Origin: Capsicum annuum
Taxonomy: Eukaryota; Streptophyta; Magnoliopsida; Solanales; Solanaceae
Assembly (NCBI RefSeq): GCF_002878395.1
Contig: NC_061121.1
Span: 18,799,277-18,863,276 of the forward strand
DNA length: 64,000 nt
Direction: 5' to 3'
Both the position numbers and the translations under genes were made by a program. Below the pieces are notes generated by a model. The model was given only the letters and a program-made list of their open reading frames with translations. It was not told where the DNA came from and searched no databases. Shown here one piece after another: positions 1 to 12,789 of the stretch (the first letter of the stretch is position 1; each line of letters opens with the position of its first letter).

Positions 1-424
1 CTCCCCTAGGAGCTAGTGGCATACCTTTTTGGGGACTCATGCTGTTATGCAAAATTCTGTTCTAAAAGACATTGCCTTTCATAGATAAAAGAGCATTGCA
101 CAGGTACAACAACAAAAAACTTGTTCACTTTGTATTTGCACTAAATTATATTAGTATATTAAAGTGGATGTCCAAGTATTAAGCCCTAATTGTTTCTAAT
201 AGTGTTTGATATTTATAGGTGGGCAAGGAGCTAGTGTAATAGTGAAGAGTTTTAACAAAGACAGAATGAAAGAGAACCTTCAAATTTTGGATTGGGAACT
301 AAGCAATGAAGAAATTGCTAGGATTCAAGAGATTCCTCAATGTAGGGGATACAAAGCTGAAGAATTTGTTCATCCAGATGGACCATACAAATCCATTCAT
401 GAGTTCTGGGATGGTGAACTATAA
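1..424 (+). pseudogene. aldo-keto reductase 3' end, broken
   Basis: The last exon (acceptor AG at 217-218, coding to the stop at 422-424) encodes an aldo-keto reductase C-terminus of the plant AKR4 kind: GASVIVKSFNKDRMKENLQ, then DWELSNEEIARIQEIPQ, ending FVHPDGPYKSIHEFWDGEL. Family members are cytosolic NADPH-dependent carbonyl reductases (chalcone reductase, codeinone or methylecgonone reductase-like); the substrate cannot be read here. The preceding exon (1-103, donor GT at 104-105) reads PLGASGIPFWG, shifts frame near 31-36, continues THAVMQNSVLKDIAFHR and meets TAA at 86-88 before KSIAQ. About eight residues normally opening the last exon (the CLRWxYE region) are missing. Frameshift, stop and shortened exon together indicate a pseudogene. 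The upstream part lies outside the window. Confidence 0.75.
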
Positions 425-1722
425 ATGTTATTGCTAATCATTTTGTTTTGCAGTCTTTCATTGCTTACAGAGGTGTTAAGGAAAACCAAAATAAATTCAA
501 ACCACTTTTTATTATTTGCTATTATGAAATCAGGCTGTCAATTAATCTCTGCCCGAGTATGTCACATTCTCTTTGAAAATATTTCTTTTGTGCTGAGAGT
601 TTATAGAAAACAGCTTTTCTATCCCACAAAGATGTAAGAACTGCATACACAATACAACCTACCCTCCCCAGGCCCCAGTTGGTAGGGCTATGAGAAGGTC
701 AGATCATGTGGGCATGACTCATATATTTGTGATTGTTCCTTCGGTATTTACATGTCAGAGATCTCAATGGACTAACAATGTTTGTTAAAGAACTAAGATT
801 TCTTGTTGCTTATTAACATAGATACACCTTCTGTGTTTTTCTGTGTTTAGAGATACCTTGATTGTATAATATGCTGTCACTTGCTATTAAGATGCATGAA
901 CAGTTACAAAAATGTAAGGAAAAAAATGAGAAAACTGCTAAAATGGAAACCAGGAATACCAGATAGCAGCAAGTCCACTCTGGTCTCCGGCTTCATTCAA
1001 ATTCAGCCCCTTTCTCTTGTTCCTGTACTGTTGTCACCATGACCAACTTTTGCATTAAAACCATACAAAGTTAAGTCCTCATCACAGATACATAAAGCAC
1101 AGGGGTTAAAGACTTAACATGCCAGTGACAAACTGAAGAAAGTGCTAGAATGAAAACCCGGAAAACTCGTGTTGCTTTGCTTTGTATCGGAATAGGCAAC
1201 AATTCTCCTGTAATGGCTGCAAGATACAATGCAGAAAAGAACTCCAACATCAAAATATACTTTTTTTTTTGGAAACTGGTAATATTTCCAACATCAAAAT
1301 ATACTGAAGCATACATCAATGCTCTTCACTAAAAATAATGGGTACGAGAGATCGTGTGATTTATACAAAATAATCACAGTACATAGTGTACCCATGCTCT
1401 AGACAACATATAATGCCCCTCCATTTGACTCTGTTTATAATACAGATACCTTCCCCCAACATCTTCAAAAATCAACCTCTAGTAATATATTTAACAAGCT
1501 AATCTAATCACCAACTAATATCAATATGCTAGTAACTACTCTACCTCCTACAACAACAATATGGTATAAGCATGACCTTGGCCTCTTCTTCCCGACCTAT
1601 TTAGTGTTCCACCTCAAGTACATGTCCTCAGTCAGCTACAAGAAAAGGTCAGCAGGAAGTTTGTCAAATCTTAGTTATAGGAACTTCTGAGCGTTCAGAA
1701 CTCAGACGAACACTATTTTGTG
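425..1722. other. intergenic spacer
   Basis: This stretch lies between the aldo-keto reductase remnant and the end of the galactosyltransferase gene. It holds the probable 3' regions of both and a short SINE-like stretch near 628-700. No convincing coding sequence is seen; the short open frames are composition artefacts. Confidence 0.5.
628..700 (+). repeat. SINE-like fragment
   Basis: The stretch AAGATGTAAGAACTGCATAC followed by CCTACCCTCCCCAGGCCCC resembles the body of tRNA-derived SINEs common in Solanaceae. No A/B box promoter, poly-A or target duplication could be identified, so this is a fragment at best. Confidence 0.35.
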
Positions 1723-4700
1723 TTAATCGCCACAACATAAGGCCCGTTTATTCTCTTCAATCTTTTGCCATAGACAGAGCATCTGTCTAGGGCTTTGGTA
1801 ATGTGCAATAACATAACCATCCCTGCAACCTTCATTAAAAATCCTCTCTTCCTTTTCATACTTCACTTGCAACCTGTTTTTCTTCATTTCCGAAATCCAG
1901 ATGCCCATAGCAACATCTTCCAGCTTAAACATCTGCATTAGCAAGGAACTTGTGACATTTAGAATTAAATTGGAGAAACAGGAACTGAGTTACTGAATGA
2001 TAAATTTTCACATGTAAACTTCACTCACTTGAATGACAGTTGAATAAGTAGAGGGCAAAGGTTCACTTACCTTTAGGCGACCTTCTCTCTGTTTTGAGCT
2101 GATCGTTTTTGCTATATCGCTGGAGACGACATAACCGGGCCCATGTGCCCAAGGAGGGTAAGTTTCTTCAGGCCATTCCTATACATCAAAAAAGAATAAG
2201 ATTGAAAACACACATATGAAACTGGAGATGAAGTATGTGTTATTTCATTTCATGAACAAATTAGTGACAATTGGAGTTGTTGCTACTACAGATTCCCTTT
2301 CCTCATTGCTGACTACTGAAATAGAGTAAGAACTGAAATCTACAATGCAATCTGATATAAATGACGGAGATGTTCACCTCTGGACTGATAAACCACTTGC
2401 TATCGGGGCTCCTATGAGGTTGAGAATCCGCGTTAATAAGACCATATAGCAATCCACGACTCGTGTTAACCCTCTCCATAGAAGATAAGATTTCATCCAC
2501 TCGAACAAATGCATCATCATCTGTCTTCATGACAAACTTTGCAGAAACAACCTCTGTCTGTCCAATAGACTATGTCAACAAGGGTGCACGAGATACCCCA
2601 TGAGTTATGAAGAGACAGGATTTTACCCCAAAAACACAGATGGCAATGGTCTTCCAACTGATAAGACTGTAGTAATCAACAAAGGGCATCAGCTGGATAT
2701 CTCTATATGTCCTAGCCTCATTCCAGAGCTCTTCATTCACCATTTGATTTTTATGCTACAGCAGATGCACAACAAACTTCTTGTCAAATAAAGTTTCACT
2801 TACTAAAATCCAATATGTGACTTCTAATGAGCAGCATAAAATGGAACTACGGCACTTGAAACCCAAGACCCAAGATCCAGTAGTAAGAATCAGATAAGAA
2901 TAAACATTGACTACTATACTATCTTAAAACCAATGGCAGTTTCACATTATGGAGAACAAAGGAAAGAATCACTCACCAAGCCAACAAAAAACCGCACTGC
3001 AGCTTGTCCAGACCGCACTGCATCATATTGCATCCACGTTCTACGGACAGCCATTCTGCGTTTAAAATTATTTGCGGTAGAAAATACACCAATAAAGAGA
3101 TCTAGTCTTTTTCGTAGAGGAAGAGGAGCTGCTTTTAAAGCTTCCAAGTCATTAATATGCTCTGAATCCTCTGATGTTGGTAAACCACTTGCGACAACAG
3201 AAGTTAACTTTATGTCTCCCGATATCCTCACTTCACTTATGAGCCACGGTTCCAAAGTCTGATAAGATATACATCCAAATTAAAGGAGATTCCAGCGAAA
3301 CAGATAACCATTATTATGATGCAGCAATAACCATCATAAAACTCTGAGGAACAAAGAGGAGAAAATGAAAAATTGGGGAAAAGATTACTTCACGAAAAGC
3401 AAAAGATGTTATGTGTCTTCCATCAACTGTCATTTGAATTCCTTCGGATCCTACTCTAAGAGTGGCAACTGAGAGATATCCTTGCTTGAAAGGAAAATAT
3501 TTTCTTGATTTAGCCCCATCTTGAACCATGCTAGATTTATTTGTTGCTATGACGTGCCGAGCAGCCATGATATTGCCCACCATCTCATTGCATTGGTCCA
3601 ATTCATCCACTGAAAAAAAGGTAAATAAGTAATAATGCAATGATCACAGGGTGAACAAGTGAGAACAGCAATGAACACTGAAAAAGATAAAAGAAGGGGG
3701 CAAAAACAGAAAAGGGAAATCTAATCAAGACATCAACCGGAGAATATTATGATGAAACCATACAAATTACCAGTCATATAATCCTGTTATATTTCTTGAT
3801 AGAAAATGGAGGATGAGGTGGTGTAATTTTAGAAATTATCTCGATCTCTGGGAAAAAGACCAACCAGCTTTCAACAAATTGGATAAAAGGTTTACAGCAA
3901 ACCTCCAATGGCTTATGCAGCAATGGAAAAATAAATTAGTATGTAGGTTAACAAGAGGAGACAAGATTTTATTATCAATATCAACAGGAAAGAGACAACG
4001 AAAGAACGTATTATGCAGGGAAGACTATATGAAAATGAAGGTAGGAAATACGTTTTGTTTCCCGATAAGGAATAAAAATAGGAAATCATATATATTTAAA
4101 ACAGCAAAATTTTCCAAGAAATATAAGAATTTAGATAGAACAGGTTTAAATAGAACAGGCTAACTTCGGAATGTTAAGTATAATATCAGCACACAAATAA
4201 AATTCCCAAACATTTGCAGCATCTAGACCTCAAACAGGTGACATCGACTTCAACGATAATAATTTTATTTCCAAAAATGGCATGCCCAACATCAAAATTG
4301 AGCACACGGGAGGATGCAGCATCACTTCTGGCGCATGAAAAGTTCAAATAGATTGAAAGAAATGCTAAAAACTGAAGCAACAGAGCTTGAACATAATAGA
4401 TTGAAAGAAATGCTAGAAACTGAAGCAACAAAGCTTGAACATCTACTTTAAGGAATGAGCTTCCTTATGTGAAGAGGGGAAAATAAACCAATTACCTTTC
4501 TTACTCTTTTCATCCAATGGTAACGGACAGCGCTCTTCTTCACCCCAGTCATGTGCAATAGTCCAGGTGTTTTGTACAATTACGGGATCCTCGGTTACTT
4601 TATCACCATGGAGCCTAACATTGTAGTGCAGAATAATAGGAGGATCTGGTTCACCTGGTAGTGGTTCACCAGTCAAATCTATCCGAAAATTACCAAGAAG

Positions 4701-5255
4701 ACCATTTGGAATGCCAATTATTGTGATGGAAGAACCCTGAGTCAGGCCACAAGGAAGCCGAAACCTAAAGCCGCTAGAATCAAATTCTGTAGCATTGGTT
4801 TTGCTAAGAAAATGAGGACATTGTTTCTGTTTCCCTGCCTTAATCGAACTATCATTTGTATCGAGTTTTTCCCTCTCCACTGCACTCATGAGGTTGTTCC
4901 ATGCAACAGTGGCTTCCTTAACTGCCTCTATAGCATTAGGTAAAACTAGATCATGAGTAGCTAACCTTTTCAATTGATACCATGTAAACAAATTTTGCTG
5001 CTCCTGAGCTGATAGGTTCCTCTTAATAAAGAGATCAGAGACAACAATTTCAGCAGATATTACTTGAGTAATCTTTTCTGGATGGTGAGCTGCGGGTGGA
5101 GCCATAGAATTTATCCATTCAAGAGGATTTGTCATATTGAAGTAGAGAGAACTCGTAATATAGCTTTCCTTGACAGGTTTCCTCATCACACAGTATCCCA
5201 AGACCAAAAACATCAACACGGATGTAGTTAAAACACCACCGTACCATTTCTTCAT
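1723..5255 (-). CDS. GALT1: beta-1,3-galactosyltransferase, GALT1 type (GT31 with galectin domain)
   Basis: This is a Golgi type II membrane enzyme. In Arabidopsis, GALT1 adds beta-1,3-galactose to N-glycans to build the Lewis a epitope. Coding exons in gene order: 5255-4496, 3609-3389, 3258-2977, 2755-2627, 2557-2378, 2178-2071, 1932-1723. All joins are in frame with GT-AG borders, giving 1890 nt and 629 aa, the usual family length. Residues about 7-27 form the signal anchor. A galectin-like domain covers roughly 150-340 ([33 protein letters not shown]). The GT31 catalytic domain covers roughly 370-600, with [12 protein letters not shown], the metal-binding DDD at 477-479 (MKTDDDAF) and the EDVAMGIWI motif from 565. 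The ATG at 5255 begins MKKWYGG, like other GALT1 proteins. No break was found; an apparent TAG near 2756 is an intron acceptor. GALT1 is preferred over other galectin-domain GALTs by overall resemblance. Confidence 0.9.
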
Positions 5256-8240
5256 TTCTGTTGTCAATACAACTATTAAATCATTTAGAACTTAGTTCAA
5301 CGAATGCCAGACTAGATGAGCCCCAAGAATCAACAGAACAGCAGCACCTACACAGTATACCCAGATATGTCACAGAACAATAGCAGGTGCAACAGTATAC
5401 CTAGATGTGCCAAATGCTAAACAATTCAATAGCTTATCTCATGTGAGTCCAGATTCCATTGCTGAATCAGCTTAGGTTACTTGAAAACACCAAATAAGGC
5501 ACACACTATTACATTGTTCCCCGGATAGGAGACCAAAAATCAATGGCAGGTGAAATGAAAAAATGCCAAAATATGAGATTGGAGATTCATGCACACTGCC
5601 CAAGAAAAACGTCGAACCTAGTTGACTTCCTGGCGGATGATCAAGTTGGGACACGTTCTTGAACATCAAAAGATGTAGTTTTCCAAGAATGAACTAAACA
5701 CTTAAAAGACTTGTGCTTTAATATAAGTCCCTTTACAGTAGATAACAGATTAAACGGTGGAAAATGGTTCTGAATAAAGGACCAAAGTGCTCCAAAGGAA
5801 AGATGACAACCGTTTTTCTTTAAATTGTAAATGGAAAGATGATAACTTGAATGCAGAAGAGTATGTTCCAAGCTATACGTTGAAATAGAAAGGGCAGCAA
5901 CCAAGTAGCGGTGTCTAAATTTCAGATAACTTGGAGAAGTTTCAGTTATTCAGTAGTACTTTAATATCAAAAACAAGAAAAACAACGAAGTCTGTCAAAC
6001 ACCCTAAGGCCCCGCAAGTCAAGAGAGAAGATTCAAAGATTATACATAAAGACAAATGGATCATACCTGTCCCAATTTGATATATGAAGATGGTAATGTT
6101 ATCTTTTCTACCTGATTTTCCTAGATCGGAAAATAAAGGGAAAAGGTGGCTCCCAAAACGTCTATAAACCTGCGGTTTGACCATCCTAATTAATTTCTGG
6201 TTCCCTTTCTGACTGTTGTTAAATTTTATTAACAGGATCAGGACAAGCAAAAACAAGAAAGAAAAATTTGCAGCTGCCAGGATCATGTACCGGTGTAAAG
6301 AAACATTGAAGGCGATCAGGAATAGGAATAGTATAAAACTTTATTTAAAGCATATCAAGAGCTGAAAATGCTCTAAATAAACATCCAAAGTAAAAATTGC
6401 AGATAACAGAGTGGAAATTTTAATAGATAATAACAACTACGTGCTAATAAAAATATGATGGTACTAGTTTCTTGCCACATCTTCTGAGAAAATTAAATGC
6501 TCATAAACTATTTCCAAGATTTTAGACACTCAAATGCTATATTAAATTCTGCTTACTCTTCAATATACAATTAGTATTTTAAACTAAGATGTGCCACTGA
6601 AGCCAACACCTGAAGTTACAGAATAAACAATTAACATAACTGACAAAAACAATTAGATCAGCACAATGCACAAGAAAATTCAGGAATCAACTTCCAGTCT
6701 CCTCTAATTCTCAACTACAGATCTCAATCTCAACTTCAAACACAACACCAAAGAGAAAAAACAGTGCAAATACCTAAGCTAAAGACAATCAAAACTGGAA
6801 AAAGTGTGTATATGAGCACCAAAATTGGGAAAAACAAAAGGAAACTTACTTAATCATACTCATAGTCTTACATTTCCGACGCCACTGCAGTCTGCAAATT
6901 CACCCTAGTCGAGCAACTAATCCTAGAGTGCAGTGGTTTCCACAAATTAAAAACCCAATGCACAAATCGACCGGCTTAAAACTGAAAGCTAAACAGAAGC
7001 AATTTCCAATTAGAACTCAAACTGTTCAAATATCAACCAACACTTTCTACTTCCAAAAGGCGATATAAAACAAACAAAGCATACATTTTTGTAGTGAAGT
7101 TAAGAAATGGAAGAAATATACAAAATGCACAGATCAAAGAGCTTGAAACTGAAAAACTAAGCAGCAAAACCAACAAATGGAAAAAATCACGCACAATTTT
7201 TGAAAAATCACACTTGCATCCAAACTTCAAACTCTGAAAACCGAGAAAAAAGAAGCGTAGTTCGAGTGTATTCCCGAAATGTACAGATCGAACTGAAAAG
7301 TAAGCAGCAAAATCCACAGTTACAATTTTGTACAGTCAAAATCGAGTCAAAAATTGTAAGCTAACCACATAGCGAAAATCAAAGTCAGCAAACATTTTCT
7401 ACAGTCAAAACTGAGTATTCCGGAAATGTACTGAACGAACTGAAAAGTAAGCAGCAAAAACCCACCGTAACGAAGAAAATTCCAGTCAAAAATTGTAAGC
7501 AATCATACTGCTAAAATGAAGGGAAAAAAACTGTACCTAGAGAGTGGTGAGAATGATTATGCCGAAGAGAACTTTTTTTAGACGAGCAAAACCTGAAATA
7601 TCAAACTTTAAAGCACTTAAACTCATACTACCAAGAAAAACGAAGCAAATGTACAGATCCAACTGGTTAAAAATGAAAAAATAGCAGCAAAATCCACAGT
7701 AACAAAGAGAGTTCCCGTATAAAAAATTGAACACTCAAACTGCTAAAATCAAACTCCACCAACATTTTCTACTATCATAAAGGAATAACCAAAGCATAAG
7801 TTCGATAGTATTCCGTAAAATTTACAGATCCTACTGCACAAAACTGGAAAAAAAAATACTCCAGCAAAATCCACAGTAACACAGGAAAAATCCAGTCAGA
7901 AAATCCGAACAGAGTTAAGTTACTCATATCTGTTGCTAGTGCAAGGTTGCAGTTATCCCGTAGACTTAGTTAATATGCGCGAAAACTGAGCCAAACACTA
8001 CCATTTATAATTGAAAAACAGTTACAAAGGACAATATTAGTAAAAAAAATGTGAGCAATCACACTGCTCAAAATCAAACACTCATAATTTTCCCGTACCT
8101 AGAGAGTGATGAGAATGATTATGGTTAGGGAGAAATTTGTTGAAGAAACACTTGGGATTTTGTATGGAAATGTGAAAGAGTTAAAGCAAAGCAAAGCAAA
8201 AGCAAAGAAAAAAATAAAAAGTGACAGAGAAGGAACACAG
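5256..8240 (-). other. GALT1 5' leader: non-coding first exon and large leader intron (predicted)
   Basis: No coding sequence is seen for about 3 kb upstream of the GALT1 ATG. At 8099 the minus strand reads CTCTCTAG|GTACGGG, a good splice donor, about 160 nt downstream of a TATA-like box. This suggests an untranslated first exon (about 8230-8099) and a leader intron running close to the ATG. The acceptor is not settled; candidates lie between 5270 and 5295. Much of the distal intron is degenerate tandem repeat. Confidence 0.5.
7020..8105. repeat. degenerate tandem repeats in the GALT1 leader
   Basis: Four to five diverged units of roughly 150-200 bp recur. Their landmark is a tract of the type GCAGCAAAATCCACAGTAAC preceded by GTACAGATC-type sequence (near 7270, 7420, 7650, 7820). 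Two units end in almost identical blocks, CCTAGAGAGTGGTGAGAATG at about 7536 and CCTAGAGAGTGATGAGAATG at about 8098. Confidence 0.6.
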
Positions 8241-8256
8241 AGAAATAGAAAGATTT

Positions 8257-8263
8257 GTATATA
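8257..8263 (-). promoter_or_regulatory. TATA-like box of GALT1
   Basis: The minus strand reads TATATAC here, followed within about 30 nt by an A/T- and C/T-rich stretch suited to a start site near 8230, and then by the predicted first-exon donor at 8099. The placement is inferred from spacing only. Confidence 0.4.
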
Positions 8264-8450
8264 TGGGCCCGTTTGCTGCGTTTAGCGGTCCTTGTCGCTT
8301 ACTACATTACGCCTAACTAAGGAAAACTTGCAAACGGAAGAAGGGAGAAATTGACTTGATTAGTTAATTAATGAGGAGGGAAAATACATTTATATTAATA
8401 GGTTGATTAATTAAAATTTAATATTGGAGGGAAAATACACATTAATTATA

Positions 8451-8775
8451 CTCCCTCCGTTTTAATTCCTTTTTCTGGAAAAATAACAGTTTTATTAATT
8501 ACGGTTTCAACTTTGTTTTATTAAAAATACGAAAAAAAGTTAAAATTATTCTTGAATTATTTGAAATGAAACAAAAAATATAATTTTATTAATCATTTTG
8601 CCACGGTGGATGCTGACGTGGATTAGTCATGTAGTGTTTTTTTTCATGTGATATGTTTGGTGGTACTCCGTTAAAGTGAGGAATATTTGTGTACCAAAAA
8701 ACAAATATGGAATATTTTTGAGTCAAAAATAAATAGAGATATTTTGCTTCATTTCGAATAATTAAGGAGTAGGTT
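8451..8775. mobile_element. MITE-like element, 'TACTCCCTCCGT' type
   Basis: The left end TACTCCCTCCGTTTTAATTC and the right end AATTAAGGAGTA form a weak terminal inverted repeat around an AT-rich core without coding sequence. This layout is typical of abundant Solanaceae MITEs. The target duplication was not resolved. Confidence 0.45.
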
Positions 8776-8934
8776 TGACCCTGATTTGCTAAAAAAAAAA
8801 AAAATACTCTCTTCGTTTTAATTTATTTGATTGATTCTCTCTATTCCATTTTACTTGGCTCTTATAATAAAAATACATGTTTTAATTTACTTATTCATTT
8901 CACTAATCAAGAGAGCTTTTTATTACTTCCTTTT

Positions 8935-9149
8935 TGTTATAAAACAATAAGAAACAAGAAGAAGAGTAGAGTGAATAGAGAGAGTGATTCTTATTTCTTC
9001 TCTTGAGAGATAATTTACAATGAAGAAAGTCTTTTATTTATAGGGAAAATTTGCTCCTAGTTTCACATTAAAAGACAAATACATCAAATCCTGATAGACA
9101 TCAAATAGATCTTGATAGACATTCACTATAATTGATATATATCATAACA
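8935..9149 (-). repeat. 3' LTR of copia 1
   Basis: This is a 215-bp repeat beginning TGTTATAAAACAATAAG and ending CATAACA. It is directly followed by CTCCCCCTTGAATATC, whose complement is the polypurine tract. It aligns with 14443-14583. Confidence 0.8.
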
Positions 9150-9452
9150 CTCCCCCTTGAATATCTAACAATACGCATATAGGTTGCCTCATTAAAAACC
9201 TTATAAGGAAAACCCAGTGGGACAAAACCTCGTAAGGAAAATAGAGTACAGCGCGTATTAACTCCCCCTAATAAGAACATCCTTAAATCTTTGCATTCGG
9301 ATCTTAGGCACCATCTTCTTGAAAGTTGCAGTTGGAAGAGACTTGGTGAATAAATCCGCCACATTGTCACTTGAACGAATTTGTTATACGTCAATATCAC
9401 TATTCTTTTGGAGCTCATGTGTATAGAAGAGCTTTGGCGAAATGTGCTTCGT

Positions 9453-10858
9453 TCAATCTCTTTTTATGAATCCACCTTTCAGTTGTGCTATGCATGCTGC
9501 ATTATCTTCATATAAAATTGTGGATACTTTGTCACATTTCAAGCCACATTTTTCTCGAATGAGATGTATTATGGACCTCAACCACACACGCTCTCGGCTT
9601 GCTTCATGAATAGCTATAATCTCAGCGTGATTCGATGAAATGGCTACAATAGACTGCTTTGTTGATCTCCAAGATATGGCAGTACCCCCACATATGAATA
9701 CATAACCTGTTTGAGATCGAACTTTATGCGGGTCAGATAAGTACCCAGCATCAGCATAACCAATAAGATCGAAACTGCAATCTTTAGAATAAAATAAACC
9801 CATATCGGTAGTCCCTTTTAGATACCGTAATATGTGTTTGATCCCATTCCAATGTCTCCTAGTAGGAGCAGTACTATACCTTACTAGCAAATTTACTAAA
9901 AAGGCAATATCAGGCCTTGTAGTATTTGCAAGATATATTAGTGTACCAATTGCACTTAGATGTGGTATTTCAGGATCAAGGAGTTCCTTATTCTTTTCTT
10001 AAAGTCGGAATGGATCCTTATTCACATCAAGTGATCGAACAATCATCGGAGTACTTAATAGATGTGCTCCATCCATATAGAATCGTTTCAATACCTTTTC
10101 TGCGTAGGCAGATGGATGGACAAAGATATCATTTGTCAAATGCTCAATTTGCAAACCAAGGCATAACCTTGTCTTTCCGAGATCTTTCATCTCAAATTCT
10201 TTCTTTAGGTAATCAATTACCTTTTGAAGATCTATTGGCATTCCAATAAGATTTATGTCATCAACATAGACAGCAAGTGTAACAAACTCCGATGTTATTT
10301 TCTTTATGAAAACACATGGGCAAATTTTATCATTCGTATAACCTTCTTTAGATAAATATTCACTAAGACAGTTATACCACATGCGTCCACATTGCTTCAA
10401 ACCATACAATGATCTTTGCAATCTAATGGAATACATTTCTCGAGGCTTTGAACTATATACTTTCGGATTTTTAAATCCTTCGAGAATTTTTATGTATATC
10501 TCATTATCAAGTGATCCATATTGATGGGCTGTTACCATATCCATCAAATGCATTTCAAGTCTCTCATGGATAGTGAAACTAATAAGATAACGCAATGTTA
10601 TTGCGTCCTTAACTGGTGAATATGTCTCATTATAATCGACACAGGCCGTTGTGAAAATCCTTATGCAACAAGGCGTGCTTTATACCTTTGTATTTCATTT
10701 TTCTCGTTTCTTTTTCGCATAAAGACCCATTTATAGCCAACAAGCTTAACACCATTAGGTGTTTGAGTTATAGGTCCAAGAATTTCACATTTGGCAAGTG
10801 AATTCAATTCAGATTGAATTGCTTCTTGCCATTTTGTCAAGTCATTCTTTGTCGACAT
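9453..10858 (-). pseudogene. copia 1 reverse transcriptase and RNase H remnant
   Basis: The RT N-terminal block is at 10858-10661 (WQEAIQSELNSLAKCEI, then GYKWVFMRKRNEKNEIQRYK). The core at 10595-9999 carries LYGLKQCGRMWYN and the catalytic YVDD near 10256-10267. The RNase H part at 9890-9453 has YADAGYLSDPHKVRSQTGY, AISSNHAEIIAIHEASRE and LYEDNAACIAQLKGGFIK. Frame changes separate the three blocks. These functions would copy the element RNA into DNA. Confidence 0.85.
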
Positions 10859-11412
10859 TCTATGACAGATCGAGGTTCAAGATCCTCTCTATCTTGTATG
10901 ATTTTTGTTGCAATATTATATGCAAAGACATGATCCACTACTATTTTAGATCGATTCAAATTAGTTTCAACATCACTTGAATTTATGGATAGTTCCTCAT
11001 TTTCTTAAGTCTCAAGCTCATTGATTCCTTTAGGAATATCAACATTGCTCAATCTTGAGCTTCTATATGAGGATCTTTCGTAGTGTCATCTTGACCATTT
11101 ATTTTTCTTTTCTAAGATTTCGACCCTTAGAACCTAATGGTCTGCCACGCTTCAAGCATGCTTTAGATTCATTAGCTATGACACTAGTGGATGGTCCTTT
11201 CGAGACATCAATTCTAATTGGGACATTCTCTGCAGGAATATGTGATTTGGTGATCCTTTTCAAATCGTAAATACGTCTGGCATTTGATTTGCAATTTTCT
11301 GCAATGAACAATGTTTTGTACTTTTTGCTCACAAATAGAAACACGTGGATCAAGATGAGATAGTGATGATTTTTTCACAAAATTTCTCTTTTGATATCAC
11401 TATCTTCTCCCC
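10859..11412 (-). pseudogene. copia 1 linker between integrase and RT, decayed
   Basis: This corresponds to the poorly conserved linker between the integrase C-terminus and RT. A minus frame at 11353-11099 includes KSHIPAENVPIRIDVSKG and a basic KRGRPLGSKGRN stretch, a usual feature of this linker in plant copia polyproteins. Frameshifts flank it. Confidence 0.55.
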
Positions 11413-12789
11413 CTAATTTTGGAAAACTATCTCATCAAACCGACAATCTGCAAATCGAGAAGTGAACATATCCCTCATTAATGATTCAAGATAGCGAATA
11501 ATGGAGGATGATTCAAACCCAACATAAATTTCTAATCTTCTTTGGGGGCCCATCTTGGTGCGGTTAAGTGATGCTATAGGCACATATAAACCGCACCCAA
11601 AAAATTTCAAATGAGATATATTAGGCTCTTGACCCAAGACCAATTGCAATGGAGAAAATTTATGATAATTTGTCGGTCTAAGATGAACAAGTGTTGCAGC
11701 ATGCAAAATTGCATGGCCCCAAATAGAAGTGGGCAACTTAGTTTTCATAAGCAATGGTCTTGCTATCAACTGCAGACGTTTAATTAATGACTCATCAATA
11801 CCATTTTAAGTGTAAACATGGGTTACAAGATGTTCCACTCTTATCCTAATCGATAAGCAATAGTCATTAAATGCTTGGGATGAAAATTCTGCAGCATTAT
11901 CAAGGCGAATAGACTTAATTTGATTATCGAGAAATTGTGCCCGTAATCGTATTATTTGTGCCAATAATTTTGCAAATACTAAGTTAAGAGATGACAAAAG
12001 GCACACATGAGACCATCTAAATGAAGCATCTATTAGGACCATAAAGTATCTAAATGGCCCACTAGGTGGGTGAATGGGTCCACAAATATCCCCATGTATG
12101 CGTTCCAAGAATGCGGGGGATTCAATCCCAACTTTTGTTGGCGATGGCCTTACAATCAGCTTGCCTTGATAACAAACATTGAACGAAAATTCACCATTTG
12201 AAAGAACCTTCAAGTTCTTTAATGGATACCCATTTAAATTTTCTATGATTCGTCTCATCATTATTGATCCTAGATGTCCCAGAAGATCATGCCAAAGTAC
12301 AAAAGTATTGGAATCGGTAAACTTTTGTTTTACTATAGAATGTGTCTCAATTGCGCAAATCTTTGTCCAATACAGGCCAGAAGATAAAGCAGGGAACTTT
12401 TAAATAACATATGTCTGCCCAGAGACATTCTTGGTGATACCAAGATATTCAAGATGCATCTCATCAATTGTCTTGATATGATAACCATTTTCACGGATAT
12501 CTTTAAAACTCATCAAGTTTCTCTGAGACTTAGGAGAAAATATGACATTATTTATGATGAGTTTAGTTCCCTTGGGCAAGATTATAATGACTTTTCCGAA
12601 GCCTTCAATTAAATTAGCACTACCAAAAATTGTAGTGATATTAATCTTGCCCATGTATAAATAAGAGAAATATTTATCGTCTTTGAATATCATATGTGTT
12701 GTGCCAGAATCAATCAAACATATATCTTCACAATTTGACGACTTACTTTGAAAATTATTCATATCTTCAAATAAAATGACATACACCAA
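11413..12789 (-). pseudogene. copia 1 protease and integrase remnant
   Basis: The aspartic protease active-site motif CLIDSGTTHMIF lies in 12789-12400. The pre-integrase and integrase core follow (12261-11806): RIHGDICGPIHPPSGPFRYF and IRLDNAAEFSSQAFNDY give the first two catalytic acids. After a stop at about 11806, NGIDESLIKRLQ supplies the glutamate region and 11769-11413 the integrase C-terminal part (WGHAILHAATLVHLRP). The domain order is correct, but stops and frame changes break the polyprotein. Confidence 0.85.

Noticed and set aside
1071..1332. Overlapping small frames on both strands downstream of GALT1
   Set aside because: No similarity to any known domain and located in the 3' spacer; treated as chance.
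2747..2760. In-frame TAG in the GALT1 reading frame on the minus strand
   Set aside because: It is the TGTAG acceptor of an intron; joining TTG at 2977 to CAT at 2755 gives an uninterrupted GLHKNQM sequence typical of the family.
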